A DNA stretch of 64,000 bases from Hyphomicrobiaceae bacterium UBA7697 (GCA_002482645.1 DLGJ01000005.1:489437-553436); one strand, 5' to 3'; positions 19,001 through 26,933 are shown, numbered from the stretch's first letter. Notes: generated by a model not told the origin, from the sequence alone. Translations and numbers: made by a program.

Positions 19001-19131
19001 GCCGATGCCAGTGCAGCGCCGGCAAAGAAGCGACGGCGGCGGGGAAGCGCGCCGGCATTCGTAACGTGAGGCGCAATTTCGTTGCCGTCACGATGATTTC
19101 CCGCGCGAATACGCGGATTGCCGCCCCCCAT
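16054..19131 (-). CDS. Autotransporter outer-membrane protein with NSG-repeat passenger
   Basis: A 1025-residue type Va autotransporter. An extended signal peptide is cut near residue 57 (ARAQQ). Residues 100–443 hold twelve repeats of 28–29 residues, each beginning NSG or NTG, followed by three shorter degenerate units to about residue 510. A mixed passenger stretch follows, and residues 745–1025 form a 12-strand beta-barrel domain starting APAVWARGAGSWFDFDG and ending in the aromatic ISW expected for outer-membrane barrel assembly. The repeats should fold as one beta-helix turn or two each. Cys residues in SVCDDISRPEERIRCQDL may form a disulfide. The ATG at 19131 follows a GGGGGGA; an upstream in-frame ATG at 19269 is less likely. 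The role is probably adhesion or surface interaction. Confidence 0.87.
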   Translation of the reverse strand: MGGGNPRIRAGNHRDGNEIAPHVTNAGALPRRRRFFAGAALASALFASTMLTAPARAQQAVFIPLSFTPVTATNTNNCIFVGTCALINTTFPGASIDFTNSGDFATIGFGSIGILTNTLLGGGITIDNSGNLATAGVDAIGIFANTTLGGSVKIDNSGNLATIGAGAIGISANTTLGGSVDIQNSGDIATAGFGAIGIVGNTIYGGSVEIGNSGDIATIGAAAIGISATTLIKPGKVAVENSGNLATLGAGSIGIFATTLSRNSDISIVNTGDVTTRGIFAYGLFGTTFGPRSDITVTNGGTLATRAADADGVYAFTVGRNSDIEVTNTGEIGTSGIDAEGLYLTTIGRNSNVSVDNSGSIETRGAFAEGVSVATYGRNADVTIANSGEIETQGLLSDGIYAYTGGRRSALTIENSGSVHAGGRRAYGIYAVTVGNSSPITVNNSGGLFGSTAALFAYSATSTTINNSGDISAGSGLAIDTEGASSFIGNSGLITGFVDLTDSADVFKNMSGGEFHAQDVSNFRDGNDLFMNAAGATLRTADRHNANEVTRFIGLERFENRGLVTMVDGQIGDQFRISNTPGGTDTVFTGSNGSTLGVDTFLGGPGSKSDTLVIEGSAKGRTRLAVNNVNPGPGRLNREGIPVVFVDGNVNASNFYLDKPIDTGFFEYDLVFVPTGSGFFELRSHASGGAHVLPQIVTSIHQTFHSSTETWFDQTTDLRALLARGSVCDDISRPEERIRCQDLYDAAPAVWARGAGSWFDFDGNATTTANGKTYRYDLGRELNIWQVETGMDFGKEAVLTPDDILVLGVLGGAVKSALDYNALARSYDISSLEAGAYATYLRGGFFLDTLFKAFFGTIESKGAVEFPETLDTQTYGLRVDSGYRFGGVKDGPFVEPLATVAVSWTHIDDFSHRGNTIDFGDDEQVRGRLGMRVGTSSQIWEGTTFEPFLIGSVWGLLSDDSSAKLTSMGNTFVFTDEPDDVWGEISGGVNFFNPEAQTAVFAKMDYIFADNSEGVSAKAGMRISW
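17803..18834 (-). repeat. Twelve 84–87-bp coding repeats in the autotransporter passenger
   Basis: Twelve consecutive units encode NSG(D/N)-x-AT-x-G-x6-GI-type turns. The first four code 28 residues, the last eight 29, giving exactly 344 codons over 1032 bases. DNA similarity is highest among units one to five, so those duplicated most recently. Later units vary in the middle but keep the leading Asn-Ser/Thr-Gly and the closing Ile/Val-x-Ile/Val strand. Confidence 0.9.
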
Positions 19132-19655
19132 GTTCCCCCCAATTGTCCGTGTGCGTTCAATGTCAACTTGGCGGAAAACGTCCTGGTCAGCCAGGGGGCG
19201 AGGCGGGTTGGTCCACAACCGGTCGAAGATTCCTCCGCATAGTTGCGCGAAAGAAACAGTTTTTCCCAACCCGTGTGGCGCGGAGATTCTGGATGCAAAA
19301 TTCGGGGTTTGGAGAAAATATGCCTCCCTATGCGGGATAAAGAGAACAAGTTTGCACTAATCCAGGCGTATGGACTTTTGCTGTAGAATGATTTTTCAGT
19401 ATCTCTCCTGTCTTTTGGGGCGTGGCCGGCCCGAGAGCCATGGAGCTGGATCGAGCGGCGAGCGACGGAGAGTCTGGCGGCAGTTCCGCTGGAACTCTTT
19501 GTCTTTTCGCGCTCCTCGCGGACTTGCGAGGCGGGCTTCCGCCAAGTACATGGGCCAAGTACGTGGGCCAAGTACATGGGCGGCAAGTACATTGGCCGCA
19601 AATAAAATGGCTGCTTGTTCGAACCGCGACGCCTTTGGGAAGGTGGCTTGTAGAG
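19132..19655. other. Divergent intergenic region between autotransporter and cys operon
   Basis: About 520 bases with no supported gene. It must contain the promoters of the leftward autotransporter and the rightward sulfur operon. The right part holds four 13-bp direct repeats (listed separately). The left part has AT-rich patches around 19310–19400, including TAGAAT near 19383, but I cannot assign a promoter with a proper spacing. Confidence 0.6.
19544..19597 (+). promoter_or_regulatory. Four 13-bp direct repeats upstream of the sulfur operon
   Basis: Units close to AAGTACATGGGCC begin at 19544, 19557, 19570 and 19585; the spacing is 13, 13 and 15 bases. Each contains GTAC, and unit two has one base change. 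They end about 58 bases before the ferredoxin start. Such iterated sites commonly bind a transcription factor; the protein is unknown. Confidence 0.55.
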
Positions 19656-20012
19656 ATGTTCATAACCGTGCGCCTGCCTGATGGCTCTACGCATCGCCTC
19701 GAAGCGCTCGAGGGTTGGCGGGTCATGGAGGTCATCCGCGATTGGGGCCTGCCCATCAAGGCGGAGTGCGGCGGAGCCTGCGCGTGCGCCACCTGCCATG
19801 TCTGGGTGGACGAGGGGTGGATCGGCAAGCTCGTGCCGCCGTCGGACGAAGAGACCGAAATGCTGGATGGCGCCTTCTCGGTCGACGACCGCTCCAGGCT
19901 ATCCTGCCAACTGATCATGACGCCCGAACTCGATGGGCTGGAAGTCGAGCTTGCGCCGGAAAGTCTCGCGGAGACGGCGGGCGACAGGGCGGCGACGGGA
20001 ACCTCTGGCTGA
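19656..20012 (+). CDS. [2Fe-2S] ferredoxin (adrenodoxin type) of the sulfur operon
   Basis: A 118-residue electron carrier. Cys38, Cys44 and Cys47 in ECGGACACATC, plus Cys84 in RLSCQL, give the C-x5-C-x2-C...C ligand spacing of adrenodoxin-type [2Fe-2S] ferredoxins. It heads the sulfate-assimilation operon and its TGA overlaps the cysG ATG, so it is very likely the electron donor for the sulfite reductase encoded two genes downstream, or for APS reduction. The start MFITVRLPDG at 19656 has GTAGAGA just before it; longer in-frame extensions run through the repeats upstream and are unlikely. An acidic C-terminal tail of about 20 residues follows the domain. Confidence 0.88.
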   Translation: MFITVRLPDGSTHRLEALEGWRVMEVIRDWGLPIKAECGGACACATCHVWVDEGWIGKLVPPSDEETEMLDGAFSVDDRSRLSCQLIMTPELDGLEVELAPESLAETAGDRAATGTSG

Positions 20013-21457
20013 TGCGGACCTTCCCCATCTTCGTGAGTTTCGATGGCAGCCCGCCGCTCGTGGTGGGCGGAGGCCAGCTTGCGGCCGTCAAGGCGCGGCT
20101 TCTTCTGAAGCGCGCCGATCTCGTTGACGTCGCGGCGGATGCGCTCGCGCCCGAGCTCGCGGCCCTCGTGAACGCCGGCAAAGCCGTCCAGCTTGCGAAC
20201 AGGCCCGGGATCGACGAGATCCGGGGCCGGCCGCTCGTGATTTCTGCGACCGAGGACGAGGACGAGGACGCGCGCGTCGCGGCCATCGCCCGCGATCTCG
20301 GCGTGCCGGTCAACGTGCCGGACCGTCCGGCACTCTGCACCTTCGCGTTGCCGGCCATCGTGGACCGCGGCGAGGTAACCGTCGCCATCGGGACGTCGGC
20401 TGCGGCGCCCGTCTTGGCGCAACGCGTCCGCGCCTGGCTCGAGCACGAATTGCATCCGCGCATTGGCGATCTTGCCAAACTGGCGGGATCGTTCCGCGCG
20501 CGTGTGGCCGAGGCCTTGCCCGAAGGACCTCTGCGCCGCCGCCTTTGGGAAGGGATTTTCGACGGTCCGGCCGCCGAGGCCATGCTGCGGGGCGACGAAG
20601 TCGCGGCGCATGCCCTGATCGGCGAAGAGATCGACCGCGCCGCGGCCTCGAGCCGGCAAGTAGACGGCTCCGTTCAGGGGCGCGTGATTCTCGTCGGGGC
20701 GGGCCCCGGCGATCCGGAGCTCCTGACTTTGAAGGCTGTTCGCGCGCTCAAGGCGGCGGATGTCGTGTTCTACGACAAGCTGGTCGGCGAGGGCGTCTTG
20801 GAGCTCGCGCGCCGCGAGGCCGAGTTGATCCCGGTCGGCAAGGCCAAGGGCGCCCATAGCGTGCCGCAAGCGGAGATCAACGCGCTTCTGGTGGCGCGCG
20901 CGAAGGCGGGCGAGACCGTCGTGCGCCTCAAAGGAGGCGATCCTTTCATCTTCGGGCGCGGGGGCGAAGAGCTCGACGCGCTGCGCGCCGGGAACATCGC
21001 CATCGACGTGATCCCCGGCATCACGGCTGGCGCGGCCGCCGCGGCGAGCTTGCAGATTCCGCTGACCCATCGCGACGTGTCGCACACGGTCACGTTCGTG
21101 TCGGGTCACGAAGCGGGTGGAAAGGCGCCGAGCTTCGAGCATCTGGACTTGACCGCCCTGGCGTCGGGCAACAACACGCTCGTCGTCTATATGGGCGTCA
21201 CGACCGGGGCGGTCATCGCCCGGCGCTTGCTCGATGCGGGTTTCCGCGAGCAGCTGCCGGTCATCGCCGTGGAGAACGCCAGCCGCGCGAACGAGCGGCG
21301 CGCCGCCACCACGATCGCCGCGCTCGCGGGCGACCCCGAAGGCCTCGGCCTGCGCAGTCCCGCCGTCCTCATCTTCGGCGAGGTTGCGGGGTTGCCCCAT
21401 GCCGGCGCCGTCGAAACGATTTTGTCCCACCAGGAGGTCGCCCGCGCCTATGCCTAG
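20012..21457 (+). CDS. cysG: Siroheme synthase (fused CysG)
   Basis: A 481-residue bifunctional or trifunctional enzyme that makes siroheme for sulfite reductase. The N-terminal part (about 1–210) is the precorrin-2 dehydrogenase/sirohydrochlorin ferrochelatase domain with the NAD site VVGGGQLAAVKARLLL. The C-terminal part (about 220–470) is uroporphyrinogen III methyltransferase with VGAGPGDPELLTLKA, RLKGGDPFIFGRGGEE and the SAM-binding PGITAGAAAAA. The ATG overlaps the ferredoxin stop. Only one of the alpha-type ligands for the ferrochelatase is recognisable by eye, so I do not judge that step. It belongs to the cys operon. Confidence 0.93.
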   Translation: MRTFPIFVSFDGSPPLVVGGGQLAAVKARLLLKRADLVDVAADALAPELAALVNAGKAVQLANRPGIDEIRGRPLVISATEDEDEDARVAAIARDLGVPVNVPDRPALCTFALPAIVDRGEVTVAIGTSAAAPVLAQRVRAWLEHELHPRIGDLAKLAGSFRARVAEALPEGPLRRRLWEGIFDGPAAEAMLRGDEVAAHALIGEEIDRAAASSRQVDGSVQGRVILVGAGPGDPELLTLKAVRALKAADVVFYDKLVGEGVLELARREAELIPVGKAKGAHSVPQAEINALLVARAKAGETVVRLKGGDPFIFGRGGEELDALRAGNIAIDVIPGITAGAAAAASLQIPLTHRDVSHTVTFVSGHEAGGKAPSFEHLDLTALASGNNTLVVYMGVTTGAVIARRLLDAGFREQLPVIAVENASRANERRAATTIAALAGDPEGLGLRSPAVLIFGEVAGLPHAGAVETILSHQEVARAYA

Positions 21458-21746
21458 TGTCGTCACAGCAAACCGCTTGAACGATGGCGTCGTCGTCTAT
21501 CTCGCCCCCGATGGCGGATGGACGGAGAGCATCGCCGGTGCGGCCCGTGCCGAGTCCGAGGACGAAGTCAAGGCCTTGGAGGAAACGGCGGCGGCGGCCG
21601 AGCGGGATCGGCTCGTCGTCAGCGTTTATTCCATGCCGGTCGAGGTGAAAGACGACGGCACGGTCGATCCGATCTCCGTGCGCGAACGCATCCGTGCGTC
21701 GCACCGCACGACGCTAACAGAGGATTGGTACGATGTACCGCTATGA
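21450..21746 (+). CDS. DUF2849 family protein
   Basis: A 98-residue protein with the family opening MPSVVTANRLNDGVVVYL and a conserved VYSMPVE segment. DUF2849 genes are nearly always found between siroheme synthase and sulfite reductase in alphaproteobacteria, as here, and may assist the reductase or its cofactor. The start overlaps the cysG 3' end by eight bases and its own 3' end overlaps the reductase start by 14 bases. No enzymatic motif is visible. Confidence 0.88.
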   Translation: MPSVVTANRLNDGVVVYLAPDGGWTESIAGAARAESEDEVKALEETAAAAERDRLVVSVYSMPVEVKDDGTVDPISVRERIRASHRTTLTEDWYDVPL

Positions 21747-23388
21747 TGAGTTTGACCACGCGTTCGTCAACGAGCGCGTTTCGGAGTTTCGGAGCCAGGT
21801 CGGCCGGCGTCTTTCTGGCGATCTGCTGGAGGACGAATTTCGCCCCTTGCGGCTGCGCAACGGCGTCTATCTGCAGCTGCATGCCTACATGCTGCGCATC
21901 GCGATCCCTTACGGCCAGCTGTCGCCGCGCCAGTTGCGTCAGCTCGCCATGATCGGCCGCAAATGGGATCGCGGTTACGGTCACTTCACGACGCGCCAGA
22001 ATCTTCAGTTTCACTGGATCAAGCTCGTCGATATTCCCGATGTGCTGGCGGCGCTTGCCGAAGTCGAGATGCATTGCATTCAGACGAGCGGCAACTGCGT
22101 GCGCAACGTCACCTCCGATCCGTTTGCCGCCGCGGCCATCGACGAGCTCGAGGACCCGCGCCCGTGGTGCGAGGTCCTGCGTCAGTGGTCGACGCTGCAT
22201 CCCGAGTTCAATTGGCTGCCGCGCAAGTTCAAGATCGCCGTTTCGGGTGCGGCCGAAGACCGTGCCGCCACGGCCTTTCACGACATCGGCTTGCGCATCG
22301 TCCGTGGACCGAACGGCGAGAACGGCTTTCGCGTGCTCGTCGGCGGTGGCATGGGCCGCACGCCCTATGTGGGCCAGGTGATCCGCGAGTTCCTGCCCAA
22401 GGAACATCTGCTGTCTTACGTCGAGTCGATCCTGCGCGTGTACAACCTGCTCGGCCGCCGGGACAATCTGTTCAAGTCGCGCATCAAGATCCTCGTGAAT
22501 GCGCTCGGAATCGAGAAATTCCGCGAGGCCGTCGAGGCGGATTGGGAGGCGACTCACAAGGCCGCCGTCGATCTGCCGGAGGATGAGTATCGCCGCATCG
22601 CCTCGTATTTCGCGCCGCCGGAATTGCCGGAGCGTGCACCGCGCGACGAGGCGCTCGCCGCGCGCCGCCAAAGCGATGCCCGCTTCGCCAATTGGTACCG
22701 GAACAACGTGCTGCCGCATCGCGAGCCGGGTTACGGCTCGGTCGTGGTTTCGTTGAAAGAGACGGGGCGCACGCCGGGGGACGCATCCTCCGACGCGATG
22801 GGCCTCGTCGCCGATCTGGCCGAGCGCTTCGGTTACAACGAAGTCCGCGTGAACTACACGCAGAACCTCGTGCTGCCGCATGTGGCGCTGGCCGATATCC
22901 CGGCGCTTTACGACGTGCTGGACGGCGCGGGGCTCGCCACCGGCAACAACGAGCTTCTCAGCGACATCATCTGCTGCCCGGGCCTCGACTATTGCAACCT
23001 TGCCAATGCGCGCTCGATCCCGATCGCCAAGGAAATCGCCAAGCGGTTCGAAGATCCCGCGCGGCAGGACCTGATCGGAAAGCTACGGCTCAATATGTCG
23101 GGTTGCATCAACGCCTGCGGCCATCACCACGCGGGCAATATCGGCATTCTCGGCGTCGATAAGAAGGGCACCGAGCTGTACCAGATCACGCTTGGCGGCA
23201 GCCCCAAGGACGACGCCGCGGTAGGCACCATCATCGGCCCCGGATTCCGCGCCGAAAAGGTCCCCGAAGCGATCGACACCATCGTCGAGACGTATATCGA
23301 AAACCGGACCGAGGGAGAGAGCTTCCTCGAAACCTGGCGCCGCGTCGGCGCCGCGCCGTTCAAGGAGGCTCTTTATGGTTCTCGTTGA
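21733..23388 (+). CDS. cysI: Sulfite reductase, siroheme [4Fe-4S] type (ferredoxin-dependent)
   Basis: A 551-residue nitrite/sulfite reductase that reduces sulfite to sulfide by six electrons. The [4Fe-4S]–siroheme ligands are visible: CCPGLDYC (Cys415 and Cys421) and GCINACGHH (Cys458 and Cys462). QTSGNCVRNVTSDP and TTRQNLQFHW are siroheme-binding signatures. Two ferrodoxin-like repeats flank each half as in the family. No flavoprotein cysJ is nearby, and a ferredoxin heads the operon, so it is probably ferredoxin-dependent. The cysG and sulfate-activation neighbours make sulfite rather than nitrite the physiological substrate. Confidence 0.9.
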   Translation: MYRYDEFDHAFVNERVSEFRSQVGRRLSGDLLEDEFRPLRLRNGVYLQLHAYMLRIAIPYGQLSPRQLRQLAMIGRKWDRGYGHFTTRQNLQFHWIKLVDIPDVLAALAEVEMHCIQTSGNCVRNVTSDPFAAAAIDELEDPRPWCEVLRQWSTLHPEFNWLPRKFKIAVSGAAEDRAATAFHDIGLRIVRGPNGENGFRVLVGGGMGRTPYVGQVIREFLPKEHLLSYVESILRVYNLLGRRDNLFKSRIKILVNALGIEKFREAVEADWEATHKAAVDLPEDEYRRIASYFAPPELPERAPRDEALAARRQSDARFANWYRNNVLPHREPGYGSVVVSLKETGRTPGDASSDAMGLVADLAERFGYNEVRVNYTQNLVLPHVALADIPALYDVLDGAGLATGNNELLSDIICCPGLDYCNLANARSIPIAKEIAKRFEDPARQDLIGKLRLNMSGCINACGHHHAGNIGILGVDKKGTELYQITLGGSPKDDAAVGTIIGPGFRAEKVPEAIDTIVETYIENRTEGESFLETWRRVGAAPFKEALYGSR

Positions 23389-24547
23389 TTTGACAAGAGG
23401 CGGTGTCGTTACCGAAGCGGACACGGCGGCAACCGTTCTGGAGCCGACCGCGGATCACGATGCGCTGGTTTCGGCCGCGGGCGGCAATGCCGGCCCTATT
23501 GCGATCCTGTTTCCGAGCTTCAGCGACGGCCGCGGGTTCAGCCTGGCGCGCATCCTGCGCGACCGGCTCGGCTTCGGGGGAGAACTCCGCGCCGTCGGTT
23601 CGCTCATTCCCGACCAGGCGCAATTCCTGCTCCGCTCAGGCTTCGACACGGCGGAGATTTCCGATTCCGGCGCGGCCGAGACCTGGAAGACGTCGCTCAA
23701 GATTATCGGCCGCACCTACCAGCCCGCCGCGCGCAATCCGCTGCCGCAGCGCTGGAGCGCTTCGGACGCGGCGGCACGCGCGCTCGACGAGGCGCTGGTG
23801 GGCACCGACGATCTGGTCGAACGGATCAAGCTGATCGCCGGGCGGATCGATGGTCGCATCGCGTTTTCGACCAGTCTCGGACTTGAGGATCAAGTCATCC
23901 TGCAGGCGATCGCCAAATCCGGCGTGACCAAATCCGGTGTGACCAAGAACGGCGCCGATATCGATGTCTTCACGCTCGATACGGGGCGGCTGTTCCCGGA
24001 GGTTCTGGAGACGGTCGAACTCTCCGAGCTTCGCTATCGCATACGCATTCGCCTCGTGTCGCCCGACACGCGCGAAGTCGAGGAACTCGTGTCCCGAGAC
24101 GGTGTCTACGGATTCCGTCACTCCGTCGAGAACCGGAAGAGTTGCTGCGAAATCCGCAAGGTCCGGCCGCTGAACCGGGCGTTGCACGGCGCGCAAGCCT
24201 GGATCACCGGACTGCGGCGCGAGCAGTCGCAAGCGCGCGCGGACGTGCCGCTGGCCGAATGGGACGGCGACCGCGGGCTCATCAAGATCAATCCGCTCGC
24301 CGATTGGTCGGACGAACGGCTCAACGCCTATATCGACGCCCACGACATTCCGGTTAATCCGCTCCACGCGCAGGGCTTCGTGTCGATCGGTTGCGCTCCG
24401 TGCACGCGCGCCGTCGAGCCTGGCGAGGATCCGCGCGCCGGCCGTTGGTGGTGGGAGAGCGAAGACAAGAAAGAGTGCGGTCTGCACGTTGCCGGGACCG
24501 AGCGGCGCCCCATCGAAGCCGCCGCGCAGAAAGAGGTGGCCGCATGA
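23375..24547 (+). CDS. cysH: DUF934–CysH fusion: adenylylsulfate (APS) reductase
   Basis: A 390-residue fusion. Residues 1–125 are a DUF934 domain (FPSFSDGRGFSLARIL, then RSGFD), elsewhere a separate gene between cysI and cysH. Residues about 130–385 form the reductase. It has SLGLEDQVIL and DTGRLFPE, then two Cys pairs (Cys257/258 in SCCEIRKV and Cys340/343 in GCAPCTR) that bind a [4Fe-4S] cluster in APS-type enzymes. The catalytic Cys368 is in ECGLH. The iron-sulfur pairs and the absence of APS kinase predict direct reduction of APS. A tandem 15-base duplication around 23915 adds about ten residues (KSGVT twice) before the DIDVFTLD strand, an insertion I have not seen in this enzyme. The start overlaps cysI by 14 bases. 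Confidence 0.9.
   Translation: MVLVDLTRGGVVTEADTAATVLEPTADHDALVSAAGGNAGPIAILFPSFSDGRGFSLARILRDRLGFGGELRAVGSLIPDQAQFLLRSGFDTAEISDSGAAETWKTSLKIIGRTYQPAARNPLPQRWSASDAAARALDEALVGTDDLVERIKLIAGRIDGRIAFSTSLGLEDQVILQAIAKSGVTKSGVTKNGADIDVFTLDTGRLFPEVLETVELSELRYRIRIRLVSPDTREVEELVSRDGVYGFRHSVENRKSCCEIRKVRPLNRALHGAQAWITGLRREQSQARADVPLAEWDGDRGLIKINPLADWSDERLNAYIDAHDIPVNPLHAQGFVSIGCAPCTRAVEPGEDPRAGRWWWESEDKKECGLHVAGTERRPIEAAAQKEVAA
23915..23953 (+). repeat. Tandem 15-bp repeat inside cysH
   Basis: AAATCCGGCGTGACC at 23915–23929 is followed by AAATCCGGTGTGACC (one change) and by a partial third unit AAGAACGGC. It is in frame and encodes KSGVT-KSGVT-KNG in a loop of the APS reductase domain. Replication slippage is the simplest origin. 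Confidence 0.85.
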
Positions 24548-25449
24548 CCGCGCTGACGTCTCATCTGAAGCTTCTCGAAGCCGAGAGCATTCATATTTTC
24601 CGCGAGGCTGCCGCGCAGTTCCGCGCGCCCGTGCTGCTTTACTCGATCGGCAAGGACTCGACGGTTCTGCTGCATCTGGCGCGGAAGGCGTTCTGGCCGG
24701 CCAAGCCGCCGTTCCCGCTTCTGCACGTGGATACGACCTGGAAGTTCCAGGACATGATCGCGTTTCGCGACCGGACCGTGTCGGAGATGGGGCTCGATCT
24801 CATCGTGCACACCAATCACGACGGGCTGGCGAAGAACATCAATCCCTTCGACCATCCGCCGTCGGTCTACACCGACATCATGAAGACGCAGGCGCTGCGC
24901 CAGGCGCTCGACGCGGGCGGGTTCGATGCGGCCTTCGGCGGCGCCCGGCGCGACGAGGAAGCGTCCCGCGCCAAGGAACGCGTGTTCTCGTTCCGTGCCA
25001 GCGGTCATAGCTGGGACCCGCGTCTGCAGCGGCCGGAAATGTGGCAGCTCCTCAACGGGCGCCTCGGCAAGGACGAAACCGTCCGCGTGTTTCCGCTGTC
25101 CAACTGGACCGAGGCGGATGTGTGGCGCTACATCACGCTCGAAGAACTCGATGTCGTGCCGCTCTATTTCGCGAAGGAGCGCCTGACGGTCGAGCGCGAC
25201 GGCCAAATTCTCATGGCCGACGACGAGCGCATGCGGCTGCTTCCGGGCGAGGAGCCGCGATTGCGCAAGATCCGCTTCCGCACATTGGGGTGCTATCCGC
25301 TCACCGCGGCGATCGAGTCCGATGCAATCAGGCTCGACGAGGTCGTGACCGAGACGTTGGAGGCGCGCGTGTCCGAACGGGCGGGGCGCTTGATCGATCA
25401 CGATCAGGCCGGAGCGATGGAGATGAAGAAGCGCGAGGGGTATTTCTAA
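24544..25449 (+). CDS. cysD: Sulfate adenylyltransferase small subunit
   Basis: A 301-residue ATP-pyrophosphatase-type subunit that forms APS from ATP and sulfate together with CysN. The PP-loop SIGKDS lies at residues 34–39, and FGGARRDEEASRAKERVFSFR is the family's substrate-binding segment. The length matches CysD of other proteobacteria. The ATG overlaps the cysH stop by four bases and the TAA overlaps the cysN ATG by one base, so the order reductase then activation enzymes is kept by translational coupling. Confidence 0.95.
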   Translation: MTALTSHLKLLEAESIHIFREAAAQFRAPVLLYSIGKDSTVLLHLARKAFWPAKPPFPLLHVDTTWKFQDMIAFRDRTVSEMGLDLIVHTNHDGLAKNINPFDHPPSVYTDIMKTQALRQALDAGGFDAAFGGARRDEEASRAKERVFSFRASGHSWDPRLQRPEMWQLLNGRLGKDETVRVFPLSNWTEADVWRYITLEELDVVPLYFAKERLTVERDGQILMADDERMRLLPGEEPRLRKIRFRTLGCYPLTAAIESDAIRLDEVVTETLEARVSERAGRLIDHDQAGAMEMKKREGYF

Positions 25450-26933
25450 TGAACATGGCGGCGCTTTCGGAAGCTCAAAGCTTCCAGCCGGCGGTGCATC
25501 CGGACGACAAGTCGGAAGCCATGCTGCGTCTCCTGACCTGCGGCTCCGTCGATGACGGCAAGTCGACATTGATCGGGCGGCTGTTGTGGGACGCGGCGGG
25601 CGTGACGGACGATCAGCGCGCCGCCATTCTCCATGCCTCCCATGCGCGCGCGGTGAACGGGGAACGGATCGACTTCTCGCTGTTGCTCGATGGATTGGTC
25701 GCGGAGCGTGAGCAGGGCATCACCATCGACATCGCGTGGCGCTATTTCGAGACAGAGCGCCGCCGTTTCGTCATCATCGATTCGCCTGGCCACGAGCAAT
25801 ACACGCGCAACATGGCGACCGGCGCCTCGCACGCGGACATCGCCATCCTTTTGGTCGATGCGCGTCACGGCGTGAAACGTCAGACGCGGCGTCACGCCGC
25901 GATCTGCAATCTGGTCGGCATCAAGAAGGTCATTCTCGCCGTCAACAAGATGGATCAGATCGACTGGTCCGAGGAGCGTTATCGCGCCATCGAATCGGAC
26001 TTCCGCGGGATCGCCGGCAATTTCAGCTTTAGCGATATCGTCTCCATCCCCGTCGCCGCGCTGACGGGAGCGAACGTCGTCGCCCGCTCGGTCGAAATGC
26101 CGTGGTACGACGGCCCGACGCTGCTCGAATATCTCGAAAGCGTCGAAGCGAGGACCGAGCCGCTGGACGCGCCGTTCCGCATGCCCGTGCAACTCGTGCT
26201 GCGGGCTTCGAACGACTTCCGCGGCTATGCCGGTACGGTGACGTCGGGCACGATCCGCGTTGGCGACCGCGTGGTGGATGCACGCAGCGGGCTCGGCGCG
26301 ACGTTGGTCCGGATCGCGACCATGGATGGCGATCTGGAGAGCGCATCGAGCGGCGATGCCGTGACGCTTGTGCTCGACACCGATCTCGACATTTCGCGGG
26401 GCGCGGTTCTCACCGAGACGCAGCGGCGGCCAACCAACGCCGATGTCCTCGAAGCGCGCCTTGTTTGGCTCTCGGAGAAACCCTTCGACCCGGAAGCCGG
26501 CTATTTGCTGCGGTCCGCCACGGATCTCACGCCTGTGACATCCATGAGCGTTTCGGCGCTGATCGACTTCGAAACGCTTGCGTCGGCTCAGGCTCACGAT
26601 TGCGGTATGAACGACATCGCCGACTGCCGTATTCTCCTCGGCCGGTCGACGGCCCTCGATCTCTTCGCCGAACTGCCGCTGACCGGCAACTTCGTCCTCG
26701 TCAATGCCATCGACGGTGCGACCGTGGCCGGCGGCGTGATCACCTGGGTCCAGACGGGCGCCGCCGCTGTCGGCGACAACGTGCTTGTTCTTGACCGGGC
26801 ACGGCTGTCTGGCTTATGCGCGGACCTCGGCGATTCCCCGGACGACCGGGCCGAGTACGAGCGGCGTGCCCAAGAGGTGGCGATTTTGCTACGCTCGGCG
26901 GGCGTTCCGGTCTTGATCGACACGGATCGCTAA
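25449..26933 (+). CDS. cysN: Sulfate adenylyltransferase large subunit (GTPase)
   Basis: A 494-residue elongation-factor-like GTPase that drives sulfate activation by CysD. The G1 motif GSVDDGKST is near residues 32–40, G3 is DSPGHEQY and G4 is NKMD; the switch I region has EREQGITIDIAW. Two beta-barrel domains follow. The protein ends at the end of the second barrel, so there is no fused CysC (APS kinase) domain, consistent with an APS reductase pathway. Confidence 0.95.
   Translation: MNMAALSEAQSFQPAVHPDDKSEAMLRLLTCGSVDDGKSTLIGRLLWDAAGVTDDQRAAILHASHARAVNGERIDFSLLLDGLVAEREQGITIDIAWRYFETERRRFVIIDSPGHEQYTRNMATGASHADIAILLVDARHGVKRQTRRHAAICNLVGIKKVILAVNKMDQIDWSEERYRAIESDFRGIAGNFSFSDIVSIPVAALTGANVVARSVEMPWYDGPTLLEYLESVEARTEPLDAPFRMPVQLVLRASNDFRGYAGTVTSGTIRVGDRVVDARSGLGATLVRIATMDGDLESASSGDAVTLVLDTDLDISRGAVLTETQRRPTNADVLEARLVWLSEKPFDPEAGYLLRSATDLTPVTSMSVSALIDFETLASAQAHDCGMNDIADCRILLGRSTALDLFAELPLTGNFVLVNAIDGATVAGGVITWVQTGAAAVGDNVLVLDRARLSGLCADLGDSPDDRAEYERRAQEVAILLRSAGVPVLIDTDR

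Noticed and set aside
19544..19597. CRISPR array
   Set aside because: Units are 13 bp with no spacers and no cas genes nearby.
19328..21466. Long leftward open frame opposite ferredoxin and cysG
   Set aside because: It is antisense to two strongly supported genes and reads as low-complexity Arg/Gly/Asp-rich text; high GC makes such frames common.
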